Shown in pieces: positions 36,500-48,700 of a stretch of 64,000 bases of DNA (its first letter is position 1; the number at the start of each line of letters is the position of its first letter). Origin of the DNA: Monilinia fructicola (Eukaryota > Ascomycota > Leotiomycetes > Helotiales > Sclerotiniaceae); the NCBI GenBank assembly GCA_008692225.1, contig VICG01000001.1, positions 1,600,501 to 1,664,500 of the forward strand, given 5' to 3'. A program made the translations under genes and the position numbers. The notes beneath the pieces were generated by a model, which was not told the DNA's origin, made no database searches, and was given only the letters and a program-made list of their open reading frames with translations.

Positions 36500-37434
36500 A
36501 TGGACGAAGAGCTCTTCGCTTTCGAGGAGGATGAGGACTATCAAACCTCGAATGACGAATCCGGTGACGAAATTGGACGTCAGCAATGGGAAGGATGCAA
36601 CACGATGCAGGCAAATCAAGACGAGCCAGCCCCCGGTGATATTCCGGCAGATCAATTCTTGAAGTAAGTACTGCGAATACACATGCACCACCGTACGCGA
36701 TTCCCACAAGACCTATCCATCAAAGCTAAACTATGGTTCTCAGAAAGCTCGACCTGTTCAGTGGCCCCACGGTCAAGATCTTTATTGGCACCAGTGACGG
36801 CTCGAGACAACAAGGCTTCGACATATCCAAAGACCTTCTCTGCACCCACTCAACCTTCTTCGATAGCGCCATCAACGGTACCCGCAAAGAAGCCACCACG
36901 CCCCACGAGATGCACCTTCCAGAAACCCCCCTCGCCACATTCCAACTCCTCGTCCAATTCCTCTACACCCACACCTTCACCTTCCCAAGCCCCATCAGCT
37001 CCCCCCACGAAAAGCTCACCCTCTACCTCCTCTTCTTCGCCACCTGCCACCAGCTGCACATCACCGGCCTCGGCCCCATCATCTCCCGCTTCAGCGGCCT
37101 CGTGAAACGGTGCGCGGAGCGCGGCCAATTTCCCACGCGCGTCCACATGGAGCGCGCGATGGATTTGCCCCGCGGGCACGAGGTGCGGCGCGTGGCGGTC
37201 GCGGCGTGCGTGGTGCCGTATGCGTACTCGGTGACGAGATCGAGCACGTGTTATGGGCGCGCCTTGTTTCATCTCGAGGGCTTGGTCGAGGAGTCGGCGG
37301 ATTTTGCCGCTGATCTCTTTAGGGCGTATACGAGGGCTGTGAGGGGGGCCTTGGGCGCTCACACCATTGTGGATCCGCTGACTATGAGGGCGCATAGGAT
37401 TACGACTGGAGTTGAGACGGCTTGGAGGGAGTAG
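36500..37434 (+). CDS. BTB/POZ domain protein, GC-rich
   Basis: Two exons, 36500-36663 and 36744-37434, with consistent phase, giving 284 aa. The first 50 residues are acidic (MDEELFAFEEDEDYQ). The BTB domain runs from about residue 62: DLFSGPTVKIFIGTSDG, then DISKDLLCTHSTFFDSAING, then LPETPLATFQLLVQFLYTH. This matches the strand, the KDLL helix and the Y/FLYT signature. A helical C-terminal part follows. Codon third positions turn strongly G/C in 36900-37420, unlike the BTB gene at 32 kb. The upstream in-frame ATG at 36215 would add 95 residues that show no conservation signs. The function is unknown; fungal BTB proteins are often lineage-specific. Confidence 0.82.
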
Positions 37435-40350
37435 GAGACGCGAGGTTGGGGGTTGGTTTGAGGGGATGTATGTGCGAGTGGAAATGGAAGTGGTTGAGAG
37501 GATGCAATTGAGGTTCTTCTTCTGTGGGATGGAGAGTGGTGCCGGTGGGTTACATGGAGGGTGGCGGGTTGAGAATAGCAAATGATACCAGGTGGGAATG
37601 GGTGACAGGAGTCTGGATATTTTACAGAGAATGTACAGATCATAAAACCATACAATACTATCGTCCCATTGCACACGCTCTTGCCATCTGTGCGTGATAA
37701 AGAATATAAGCGAATTCACTGCACTCTTCCTCCTCGCTACAAAGACCCCCGAAAGAAAGCTCACTATCCCAAGATGAGAATGCGAGCGTCTTTGAAGACT
37801 TGACAGCCTCGTTTCCCAGGTTTATCTCATGCCCCCATCGAATAACAGATATGACCAAAGCTCACGAGCGTGACGCGCTTATGGCCCCATGAACCATAAC
37901 TATATATGTAGGATAATACACAGCGAAATCACTGTCCGCATCGATACTCTAACAATCGTTACGTATAAAGGCAGATGGGATTTTCGAAAATGATTTGTTC
38001 TAGCTGCATCATCAAGGCGTGTTGGCGCTTGCATTTGGATACTTGCTGCTTATCTAGAGATATACGAGGAGCGAGGAGGGGATTCACCGGGTATGATATG
38101 ATATAATATATCCATGGATACTCGTGCACATATGCATGCACGTCTATACTGTCAGGAATGAGAAGATCCCGACAAGTACCTTGGAAGAATCAGATTGTTA
38201 TGCTGAGAAAATGCAAAACTGTAATAATATATCAAAGGGGAGGAGCAGGTATCGTGACTTTGTTGTACAGATTTGCAGTCATAGATGTTTGTCCTTCAGC
38301 TAAGAGGGATTCAAGATTTCCCTAGTGGGATCGTGAGTGCAAGTTCCTTTTGCTGGGTCTTGGGGTTGATGGATTGGATACCATTCATTGAGCAGGAGTA
38401 TCGATGTTGATTCACGATCTATCTGTCGCAAAGGTAGCATGCATTCCATCTTTCTTCCTCGGCATCAGAACACTTGTGATGAGTGATGCACGAGGTGACC
38501 TTTGCAATTCATTATTGCCAACTCAACTTTCCTTCACAAGGGTTCATAGCTAAGCTCACATTTCCACAAGTCTGCTAAACACTAGGTCACTGGGTATCGA
38601 ATTTTGAGACATTTTTCCCAGTTTGACCAAAGTTCTGGTGCTGCTTTGCCCAGCGAAATCTCGTAGGCTACACTTGTAGCACCTTGGTTCTAGAATTTCA
38701 GCTGGAAGACATGCGCGAGTCTGCGTGGTCAGATTAAGGTTCCATAGCAAGCAGATATCCATAGACAGCAATCTTGGGGCTGTCAAAATCCATGCTCACT
38801 ACACGAAAACACACCCGCTTCCTCCCGTCCAAGAAAAACAAACTCAGAATTACACTAATGCCTCAGGATATTTTGCCTCCAACGGTTTCACATCTGCGGC
38901 CTACTACACGAGTCCACATCTCATATGGCCAAAGTCAAAACCGACACGCCAGATCCTCCGGAAAGAAATTCCGAGGGAGATACTCCACAATATCACAGAC
39001 TCTAGAGAGTTCTTGGCTCGCAATCTAGCGTTGCGCGTCCATTTCACACGGAAGCTTCGAATCCTTCGAACCCAAACGTCACCCGGATATTGACGGAAGG
39101 CTTCCACGCAAGGCTGGAGTGCCATAGAGTTCTTCATCTTCAGTCCGGCAAATGAGCCGTATGTGAGGCTAGAAGTGGATTCTCGCGGCCGTGACACCTC
39201 GAATTTGCTAACCTGTTGAGCCGCCGCGCACGAGCACTGATCTTCCCCCAAGGGTGAATTACTAGGCTCGTAATGATAAAAGGAAAACTACTGCGTACCC
39301 CCACAGAAGTCCACGCTTTTTAGGGTGGGGGTTTGAATGCCCTGCAAAATTGGATGACCGGGTTGGCTTGGGCAAAAAAGTCGCAGTGCTTTTTCGAGCT
39401 GAAGTATCGAGGAGAAACTTTCCGGCTGAGGAACCCGCGTACGTTTGGCTCAACAGGCTATGTCTTGAGCCGAGCGAGCGTCCTTTTGGATGACTAGACC
39501 ATGTGCTCGGGGTCAATTTCTCGTATTGATCAAAAAAAGTTTCTTCCTTGCTGCCGTGAAAGGAATGACATATGCAGTGAAATCAAGAAGTGGCCGCATC
39601 ATGGGCGGCCACGGTGCCAACACGCATTTCCGGACTCTCGAACCCTTTCCACCGTGACCGAATACGAAACCAGACACGACACCGATAGAAATCGAAATCA
39701 GATCCATTTGCAGTGGGAGAACGGGGACCAACTACCGGATATGTTGGCAGGTAGCTATCGGATATTCCTCTCTTTTCCGTTCAGGATCCATCGATCCCTA
39801 GATCATTGCGTATCCTGAGGCTGCTTTCCGATGTGAAGTCTGGGATTTTAGCCCGAGCAAACGTTGAGCTAGGAACAACGTCGTAAGTTTCTACTGATTT
39901 CGTAATATCTATGTATCTATACATATATTTGGGTGTCGGAGCGGCCGGGCGGGTGTTTTGTTTAATTGTGATGTGATGAGTTAAATCTCGGCAGTGGTAT
40001 TGTAGTACGTACGGTTAACAGTGCGACCGAGAATTGTGGAGCCACTGCTACTAGACTAGAGGGATGATAATGATGATGCCCAGGTGAGGTCAATACCTAA
40101 TCTTTCGAGGATCCGGTCAGTGTCAGTGAAACTTGAGTCAGATGTTTGAGGAAAAGGCTAAGAACGTGGGAGACTGCATTATCCTGGTTTGAATAGAGTG
40201 ACCTTCCTTTTTAATGACAGTTTAGTCTCCCTATCCCCACGTTTGGATCATCCTTAGCTTGGAATTACGGAGTAGATACTGTAGTGTGCGCATGCATGAA
40301 ACTATTTTCATTTCGTTTGTACAGCAGTTGTAATAGGAAATATATATTTA

Positions 40351-40389
40351 TAGATTTGGATTTAGATTTGGATTTAGATTTGGATTTGT
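40351..40389. repeat. GGATTTAGATTT 12-mer array
   Basis: About three 12-base units alternating GGATTT and AGATTT. Confidence 0.9.
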
Positions 40390-41757
40390 ATATATTCACA
40401 CGGTACTTCAATTAAGGGTTTGGAGCTTCACATTCTCATTCTGCTGACGGCCGGGGGTGAGGAATAATCTAACGAACAGAAGTAGAATATTGTTTTCCTT
40501 CCCACCTAAGAGATGTAAGCAAATGCACCTCCTATACTCGAGTATAAGCCTCCTATATACCATATGTTTGAGGCTCTTTTTCGACGGTCATATGCTTCCG
40601 CATCTTGCATCGATTCGTGATCCAACAGTACAATATTAGCCATGTTACTTCTTCCCCTTTCGATATTCCGCGCCTCAGTGACTAGACTCAGATGACTTAC
40701 TTAGCATGTCTAACTAACGACTAATCCGATTCTACAAGAACACATCTCAATCTTTTCACAAACGCCACGCAAGGAACAAAAAACACATTAGTCAGTTATC
40801 CATCGAACAACATCCCCGCGGAAGATATTTATATACATAATCATCTATCTCAATCTCACACCGTATCTCACACCGTACAGTACATATGAAATCCTCACAA
40901 GTCGTAACCCTCCCCAAAGCCCCCCCCCATCCAGACTCCAAAAGACGCCCTCCATACTCCCAACTTCCAACCCATCCCCCATCCCCATCCTCACCCAATC
41001 AGCATCCCCCGCCAAACCCAATCTCCAACTCCCCCGCCAAAACCCACCAAAATATCATTAGACACTCGTGGGCGCTTAAGAAGATCTCCCACGTTCCCTG
41101 AGAACCAATCATTTCGCTCCCACCGTAAATGCATGCGACGCCAAATTATGCGTTCCCTGCCCGAGCCTGGCACGTCTCTCCACCAGCGGGAATCCCAGTC
41201 CGTTCATGCCCATCCTGGTCTCTTGGTGCTTTTTCAATACAGAAGTCCGATCTGGCGGCGCTTAAACCCTGGCCTGTCTTCCCAGACCCGTCTTTCTGTC
41301 CAATGATCGGTGGAGTACATTTCATTAAAGTGTCTGTGGCTCGCGATTGGAGATCTAGAAATCGACTAGAGTTCTAGGGGTTAGTCGGACGGTCTTTTCC
41401 CGCTTTTGGTTGGTGGGGTTGATGCTGCTTTGAGGGTTTCGTAGGTGTGAATGCCGTTCGTTTGGTTTGCAAGTCCAATTATTATTATTATTACAGTATT
41501 GTTCTGGGTATTCCTGTGCCAAAAATATCAAAATGTTCCAGTGCTACGGAGTAGAGTTTTGGTGGATTAGTCTGAGTGGATTAGTCTCGGTTGATTAGTC
41601 TTGGTTGAAATGTGGTGTGGTACTGCATTTTGTATATACGGAATGTGTGTGATGAGGATGTTATACTTGATTATCTAATTTTGGCATTGAATGATTGTTT
41701 GGTGACTTATTATTATCTACCTAGGTATCTAATCGATACTGATCAACTCGGGCTGTA

Positions 41758-41791
41758 TGTTTTGTTTTGTTTTGTTTTGTTTGTTTGTTTT
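41758..41791. repeat. TTTTG pentamer and TTTG tetramer array
   Basis: Four to five TTTTG units followed by TTTG units. Confidence 0.85.
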
Positions 41792-41836
41792 GGAAATCCC
41801 CCTTCATTCTATCCCTGAAACATCGGGATATACCCA

Positions 41837-41870
41837 TTGAAGATTGAAGATTGAAGATTGAAGATTGAAA
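41837..41870. repeat. GAAGATT heptamer array
   Basis: About five tandem GAAGATT units. Confidence 0.9.
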
Positions 41871-42177
41871 CTTAAAGGAAGTACAAGTACACATATAGTA
41901 AGACTTACATCTGTTCAATACATTGGTACAGTACCGTGATGTTAGAAAGACTAATCCTTCCTTTCAATTTCCAATGCAAACACAGTATACTCTGTATATA
42001 CATATACATATACATATATATATATCCAATCTAGATCAGGTCCATAAACTTACAAAAAGCAATACTAGAATACAGCCAATCTGAATCTGCCTATACCTAT
42101 TATCTATCTACCCATCCAAATCACCACAAACACAAATGTAAACAAACATCAAGCAGCTAAATCCCGAATGTCAATAA

Positions 42178-42178
<1 letters not shown>

Positions 42179-42211
<33 letters not shown>
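42179..42211. repeat. CAGC tetramer array
   Basis: Eight perfect CAGC units in tandem. Confidence 0.95.
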
Positions 42212-42590
42212 TAGATATTCCCTACCCTATCCCCTCCTATCCCCCTATCTCCCAAGCACATCCGAAAAAGCAAAAGAAAACCCCATGAAGTACCAAGATG
42301 ATTCAAAACCTCTACATGTACTCGAGCATATCGATCCAACCAAACAACAATTACCCGTAAACTCTAAACAGCAAACAACAACCACCACTCTCAAGTTTCA
42401 ACCCACAACATAACATGCTAAACAATCTGCTCACACAACACCACACCACACCCAAACTCCCATGGCCATCTAATCATACGAAACTGAGTCTGCGCCGCTT
42501 GCACCCTCCGTCCTGTAGCTCATGAATAGCACATGATACATCAAACATCTGATACAGAATCCAGAGTCGTACTCCACTCCACCCCATCCC

Positions 42591-42628
42591 GTCACGTCAC
42601 ATCACATCACATCATCACATCACATCAA
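42591..42628. repeat. CACAT pentamer array
   Basis: Imperfect CACAT/CACGT units followed by AATC units. Confidence 0.75.
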
Positions 42629-43563
42629 TCAATCACGCACGTGTCACGCTCCATCCCAACCCACGATTCCCATCCCATCGAATCAGATAGCACTCACTAC
42701 ATTCCACTCTAGCAACGACAACAGAATCCCAACCAGCAATATCAAACAGCAAACATCAAACATCAAATACTAAATACCAAATACTAACCAACCCACCCAC
42801 CACCATCCAACCCATCACCACCAAACACCACACATGGTAGAATTCCCAACAACCAACTAAACAACTAAACAACTAAACATATACGACGGGGCCATTGAGG
42901 GAAATCTACGATATCGAGAGGGAATTGGGGTGAGCGAGAAGGGCATTGCTTTATGTGCAATCTTGGGAGAGGGAGGGGGAGTGTGTGGGTTTGGATGTAC
43001 ATACATACATGCACACACACATACATACATATATATATATAGACATTGGTATTGATCTACGAGACCTAGATTACAGGGGGAAGGATCTATGCCATGATGG
43101 ATGGACAAAACATAGATCAATCGGAGCAGGGGATGCGGGCGAGTGCAAGATGACATCACATGGAGAAAGACAAGGCGGGAATGATAATGATAATGATAAT
43201 GGGAGGTATTTATTTTTGCTTTTGTTGTTGTATAGCTTGTAGGGTCCTCACACCACTAGAGGTCCATGGCAGCGCGACATCCTGCTCTCCCGTGCCCCTC
43301 ACTCCTGCCCCCCAGATCCCTACCCGTCCCCCCCTTCCCCCCCCCCCCTCAAAGTTTTCTCCCAGTAATGACGCGCGCGACAAGCATCCATCCGTAACCT
43401 CGACGTGCCCATGAAACGCCCGTACAAAATGATACGCCAACGACCAGCCATGCGTCCCATCCCAAGACATGCTCGTCCCCCCTCCTCCTCCTCGTCGTCC
43501 TTCGCCCTCCTCCTATACTGTGCAAAGTCCCAGCAAACAAGATCCCCCAAAATGCAATAGTCA

Positions 43564-43625
43564 AGCCCAGCCCAGCCCAGCCCAGCCCAGCCAAGCCCAG
43601 CCAAGCCAAGCCAAGCCAAGTCAAG
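43564..43625. repeat. AGCCC/AGCCA pentamer array
   Basis: About twelve pentamers. The left half is AGCCC and the right half drifts to AGCCA. The reverse strand translates to LAWLG-type repeats, which I regard as artefactual. Confidence 0.92.
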
Positions 43626-43852
43626 TCAGCGCGAACCATAAATCCAAGATGACGGGCTCGCTCGCCACCTCCCAAAAGCCGTGCCATGAACGATGTGCGC
43701 TCCGGAACTCCAGATGAGACGAAACTCCAGGCCATTTTCGCCGAGCTCGCAGATTTTCCCTCCCTAAATAAAGACACGACGGTGCCATTATTGTCGTAAT
43801 CAAGAAATGAAGCCATAAATTCGTAAAGTGTATTGAGGTGTAGAGGTGCGCA

Positions 43853-43903
43853 ATGATGATGTGATGATGTGATGATGTGATGATGTGATGATGTGATGAT
43901 GTG
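43853..43903. repeat. GATGATGT octamer minisatellite
   Basis: Six octamer units, nearly perfect. It lies about 140 bp beyond the stop codon of the Ser/Pro-rich gene, so it may be in its 3' UTR. Confidence 0.92.
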
Positions 43904-44038
43904 GTGACAAAAGAAATGTGATATGTGGTGATGAGTGGGTGATGCAGATGTAATGTCACCGAATGAATGTATTGATGTGAGATGCGAAAGGTAGATGCGG
44001 GAGTCGGGATGAGGGGGGCAAATGTTGGTCTACCGCGT

Positions 44039-44691
44039 TTACTCCACATGGTGGTCGACTTTCCTTCTCTTGCCCTTGGGTGCGGGGCTCATGCGAGGGG
44101 TGTATGTGACGGTGCGGGTGACAACTTCCCTGACCTGACGAACGCTGGACCGTGTTTGTTTCTGTGGTTTTATATCAAAATATCGTGCCTTGCTTCGGAG
44201 CTCCCAATCATATGGTGAACGTGCGCTGCGGGCGCTAAACGGCGAGCGTGCGCTCAAGGGGGAGTCAGCGTATGGAGAGGCGGGCGAGGCTGGAATGCGA
44301 AGACGCCCGAGCATTGCAGACGATGGCGCCGAGGTTGGGTAGAGGAAGGGGGTGGGGGGAACGGAGCTGGCGGGCGATTTATGTGCATCGCAATTGCATG
44401 AACAGTCACTGCCTTCACTGCTGGTCAAGGAATCTGAGGAGGGTGCAGAGGTAGGTGTTGGTCTGGAACATGTTTCTCCGCAACGATGGGGCTGTTCATG
44501 GTCTTGAGGAAATCGGTATATGCAAGAGGGGGAGTGATTGGAGTCTTGATGGAGTCTTCTTGTTTGATCATGAAGTCGGCATAACCAGGGAATGGGCTAC
44601 GTGCGGAATTTGATAGAGCTGATAGCTCCGAGGGGAAGGTTGAAGACATTGGAGTCTTGAGTTGTGGGAGTTTGGGTTTGGACGAAGACAT
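44039..44691 (-). CDS. conserved Ser/Pro-rich fungal protein, one-base deletion
   Basis: Minus strand, start at 44691 with MSSSKPKLPQLKTPMSS. One base is missing in the AAA run near 44475: up to MNSPIVAEK the first frame is used, and afterwards TCSRPTPTSAPSSDS belongs to the other frame. Adding one A gives 217 aa and joins both halves. As written, the first frame stops at about 44425. The protein is disordered, with SARSPFPGYADFMIKQED, then CSCNCDAHKSP, then ASPYADSPLSARSPFSARS, then REVVTRTVTYTPRM and a basic end GKRRKV that may be a nuclear signal. Similar proteins occur in many ascomycetes without known function (from memory). SP/TP sites suggest proline-directed phosphorylation. Confidence 0.75.
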
Positions 44692-44786
44692 GGTCTTTTT
44701 GGGGGAGGAAGGATAGGTGCGCTCGCGGGTGCGGGTGCGGGTGCGGGCGCGGGCGCGGGCGCGGAACTTTCGACTGGGGATTCCAT
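44568..44786 (-). other. upstream ORF overlapping the Ser/Pro-rich gene start
   Basis: An ATG at 44786 opens 72 codons in another frame and overlaps the main ATG at 44691. It begins MESPVESSAPAPAPAPA; the Ala-Pro run comes from the GCGGGT array. If it is in the transcript it could reduce translation of the main frame. It is not expected to be a conserved protein. Confidence 0.4.
44724..44764. repeat. GCGGGT/GCGGGC hexamer array
   Basis: About six hexamers. The left units read GCGGGT and the right units GCGGGC. It sits 35-75 bp upstream of the Ser/Pro-rich gene start, on its 5' leader side. Confidence 0.93.
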
Positions 44787-45680
44787 TATGTATAAAGAAT
44801 GACGACGAAGACAAAAGGCTTGCAAACTGCGACGAGGACGGTAGGGTTGAAGTCCGTAAAGAAGGAAGGGTAAAAGGTTGAGACGTTTTGGGTCTTGGGA
44901 AGTATTATAATGTGAAATTTGAAACGATGTTTCCCCAGCAGCTGAGGCAAGGCAAGGAAGGTAACGAAAAAGAAGATAGCGCGAAAGGGGAGCAGGGCCT
45001 GTCTCTATTGAGTCTTGACGGATTTAGCAGCCAGTGCTAGGTCAGAGCAGGGCGCTTGGGATTCTGGCAATGAGTGTACTCCGTAAGTGATGAGAGGCCG
45101 CCTTGGTGGAGGCCTTCTTACAAGGCAAGGAAGGGAAGGGAGGGAAGGCAAGGTGGTAAGGGATGTGGGCCGGAAGTAAGACAAGGGGATTTAGGAGCAA
45201 CTTGCAGGTCACTTTTCTATCGCGGTGCCGTAATTATTTATTTTGGACCTTCAATGGCCGGAACATCCAATAATGTGTTGGGTAGGGGATCCTGTGTCCA
45301 ACGTGGGAAAAAACTGGAATGCAGAGATAAAAGTTCCGAGATGTAAAAGCGGCGGGGAGTGATGCGTGAAGCCGTTGTTTTTCTGGAAGCGAGGAAAAAA
45401 GCAATATAAGAGAGTACCTAGGTAGTAGTCGTAGGGACTGATTGCGATGTTGCAGTTGGTCCCAGAGTTCATCTGTCGACAACTCCTTGGGTTTTCTCGT
45501 AATGATCAGTTATGACAAGCAGGTTCCAAGACTAAAAGCACCATCTAATCGAACAGCAAGATCATCTAATTGGAGATGAGTAGTGGGTGAGTCGTCACTA
45601 GGCCTAGGGAGTCGTGAATAGTCGAGTAGAAGTAGCGAAGTATGTAGTAGTGAGGGAGCGAAGGAATAGAATAGTGGTAT

Positions 45681-45709
45681 GGACGGATGGATGGATAGAT
45701 GGATGGATG
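45681..45709. repeat. GGAT tetramer array
   Basis: About seven imperfect GGAT units. Confidence 0.85.
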
Positions 45710-48700
45710 TATGTAATCCGGTATTCCGTATGTAATGTAATGCAATAATATAATATAATACGATTAATTATTCATGCAAGGTTGGTGTTTATTCGAGAGA
45801 TACTAGGGACGGAATGCTGAGCACTGGGTAACAGTGAGCTGCATACCAGGGAGGAACGTCCAGCTCAATCGACAAGGTGATAGGACGAGATTGAGAAGCC
45901 GTGAAATCTAAGAGTGGCGTCGAGTATCGCGTTTCTGAGTGTCCTCCTCCTACACGAACGAAGAACCAGGTCAAGAATAATTCAAGCTGACCGACCAGTA
46001 TGGCCGACAAAGTATCAATTCTACGACGTGATTCGTGTCTTGCGTTTGGGGGGAACTGCAGGAGAAGGAAACCTGAGAACCTGAGCGGTTGGAGCTTGTC
46101 TCGATTTGATTGGCTCTCCTCAAATGGAGTCTTCCGTGAGGATTAGGCTATAGGCTATACTTAGAGCGGATGTCACAAACGTGTCGGGCGTCAAAATCAC
46201 GCCTTCTGATTCGACGCAGGGTCGAAAATCACTGGACTGTTCCAGTGACTGATCTAATGATTGGTGCTTCGAGGAGGTGTGCGAGAATGATACTGGGCGA
46301 AACTGCTTCTCATTTGACATCAATGAGGGACAAAGATCCAACACCAGTGTGAGAATGGGGGCGACGGGGTGAGGAGGACCAATAAAGGCAATACGGTGGT
46401 TCTCGAAATGTATTCACGAATGGGGGTTGCGGTGACTCGGTGAGAGTTGATACAGATGAGGATTGATAGAAGAGATCGAGTTGAATGGACACAAATTCTC
46501 AATACTGGGACTATCGTTCACATTTTGTAAGTTATTCTTACCGCTCTATTGTTTTTCCATGTTACAATCCGCGCGCGCATCCAGACAAAACGTCAATGTT
46601 CAATATTTGAAAATATCGCCAGGTCGAATCATCTTTCCCACAAAATCTATCTTCAACTAAGAGCCTTACAATTTGGGCACTTTCCGCGCGCCTGAAGGTC
46701 CTCAGGGATAGACGGAGCCGCCAGCCACGCGATTTTCTCAACAGTTGTTCGGAAAGTGGCTCAAAACCTTGACATGAGTGGTTGCCGCACCAGGCTGGCT
46801 CCTATTTAACGATCCGAGTCAGGACAGCAGCGCGCGGTTCGGGATACGTCCACAAAGGCGGGGTATTTCCCTCGAATGAGAAGATTTCAACATGTAGTTT
46901 CTCGAAGACTTCTATACAACAACTACCTGTCAAGTTTTACTGCTTGAAAAGCCATGCGTCCATACTATTCTACTGTCCCACCATAGTTTAGAACGCTCGA
47001 CCTCGTGTATTCAGGGATTCTGGCAAGCCTTACATGGAGCTTAAGACAATGCTCCTTTGTGGCACATATGGCAGACCGGCCAATACTACGGGTTAACAGA
47101 TCATATACGATTTACATTGTATTGGTCAGTTCGTGATCAAGAAGCTATCCGCAACATGGCTAATTGGCCTTGATGCGGCCGGCGTTAATTACAAGCATCA
47201 TCATTTCTCAGCTTTTAGAAACGGTAGGTCTCTGTATTTCATGGGAATCATCCCGTCCTAGTTTGCTGGTATTCCAGCAAAATCGGTGGGAAATTATCAA
47301 GAAATGAATAAGATGGGATCAATGTATTGTCTGGCTGGGATACTGGGGACGAGACATAAAATTCGACAATATCTAGCACTGGGATCTAATGGCGTTAGTA
47401 TGCCTTCGATTATGCCAAAGTGTTGATACCGAGCGTGATCTGGAAGATTGACACGAACAGTGACAGGTCTCTTCATTGGGAGAATCTCAGATGAACAATA
47501 TCCTGGTTTGGTACATCACAAGAATCTCTCCAATCGTTGATATCATTACCCGTCGAGATTCTTCGAACCGCCCTTATCTTGGCATGGAAATCCCCGATGC
47601 TCCACTCACATGCAGGTGATTTTGAGCCATATTGACGCTTTAATGACGACGCCTTGTAGAAAATGCCATGATTAGTATTCCGAAGAGACGAACGTGGGAT
47701 GCGTGGCATATGTGCCAGCTTACCTACCCGTATCAAGCTTATCTCTGTGACCACTCGGGGGGATCTCAACTGATTCAAAGCTCAAATGGATCATGTGAGA
47801 TACCAACTGTGATAAAGAGGGGTCGATATCAGCTTGCGCAATCCTTCAAGGCCTATTGATCTCCTCTTTTGGTCTAATGCAATAAGTCTCGAACAGACGC
47901 TATTGAGGCCGCAGAAATGGCCTCATATGCACGGATAACAAGCTGATTTTGATGAAATCATTCATTTCTTCGATAGAGCTGCGATGTCTCGCCCGCAAGC
48001 ATGATGGGCGCATGCTCACGAGACAGCAGAGACCACGTCAAGACTCATAGTCTCGTTGAGTGTCTCATATGAATGAGAGTAACAAGGCCCATGGGTTCGA
48101 CTCCCCTATACTTTCTGTCACATGGAGGGATCTGAGAAACCCTTTCACTCCGCGTTTAAATTGTACCACATTCGACCGAAATAGCTCGTCAACTCCCAAA
48201 TGGAGGATCTGCAAATGAAAGTATGATAGTATTTGATGGAACCGCCCGTCCTTCTGCCCGATTTTATGCTTTGCGTATGAATAAATCGTTGTGTAAAGAG
48301 AATCGGAAGCCACGGAGTACTTATGTACTGTAGGTATGAAGATTGGCCGCAAACAACGATCTATCGCTCTGGACCTGGAGATCTCATCTATCTGAGAGAA
48401 CTTTACTGGTTTCCATAGAATTGGTAAGAATTTTACTTCTGGGTGAGTGGAACACTTTATGTTATTAGTTACAATCTGAAATCCTAGATTTGCTAGATCA
48501 GCCTAGATGCTACTCTAATGTATACTTGAAGTGCCAACACTTCGATCTCCTAGTCAAATTTCTCTAGTAGTATTCATACTATATGGTCTGACTGAGCAAA
48601 CAGCTATTCACTTACCGCATGAGGATATACGACGAGCTTGTGAAAGATGACATGACATATTTAACCGGTGCCTCCCGGCAATTTGTGAATATAGCCTAAT

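Larger units (their letters stand above)
37435..44038. other. gene-poor 6.6 kb, microsatellite-rich
   Basis: No gene is supported. Open frames are short or translate simple repeats. There are arrays at 40351-40389, 41758-41791, 41837-41870, 42179-42211, 42591-42628, 43564-43625 and 43853-43903. Single TACGGAGTA words lie at 40266-40274 and 41545-41553, and TACTCGAGTA lies at 40535-40544. Part of the right side is the 3' flank of the Ser/Pro-rich gene. A non-coding RNA cannot be excluded. Confidence 0.5.

Noticed and set aside
36850..37764. 304-codon minus-strand frame
   Set aside because: It is the shadow of the GC-rich BTB gene on the other strand; GC-rich codons leave antisense frames open.
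43349..43816. 155-codon minus-strand frame with LAWLG repeats
   Set aside because: It is a translation of the AGCCC array, with no start context or domain.
48050..48125. tRNA-like T-arm (GGGTTCGACTCCC)
   Set aside because: The surrounding bases do not form acceptor, D or anticodon stems, so it is not a tRNA.
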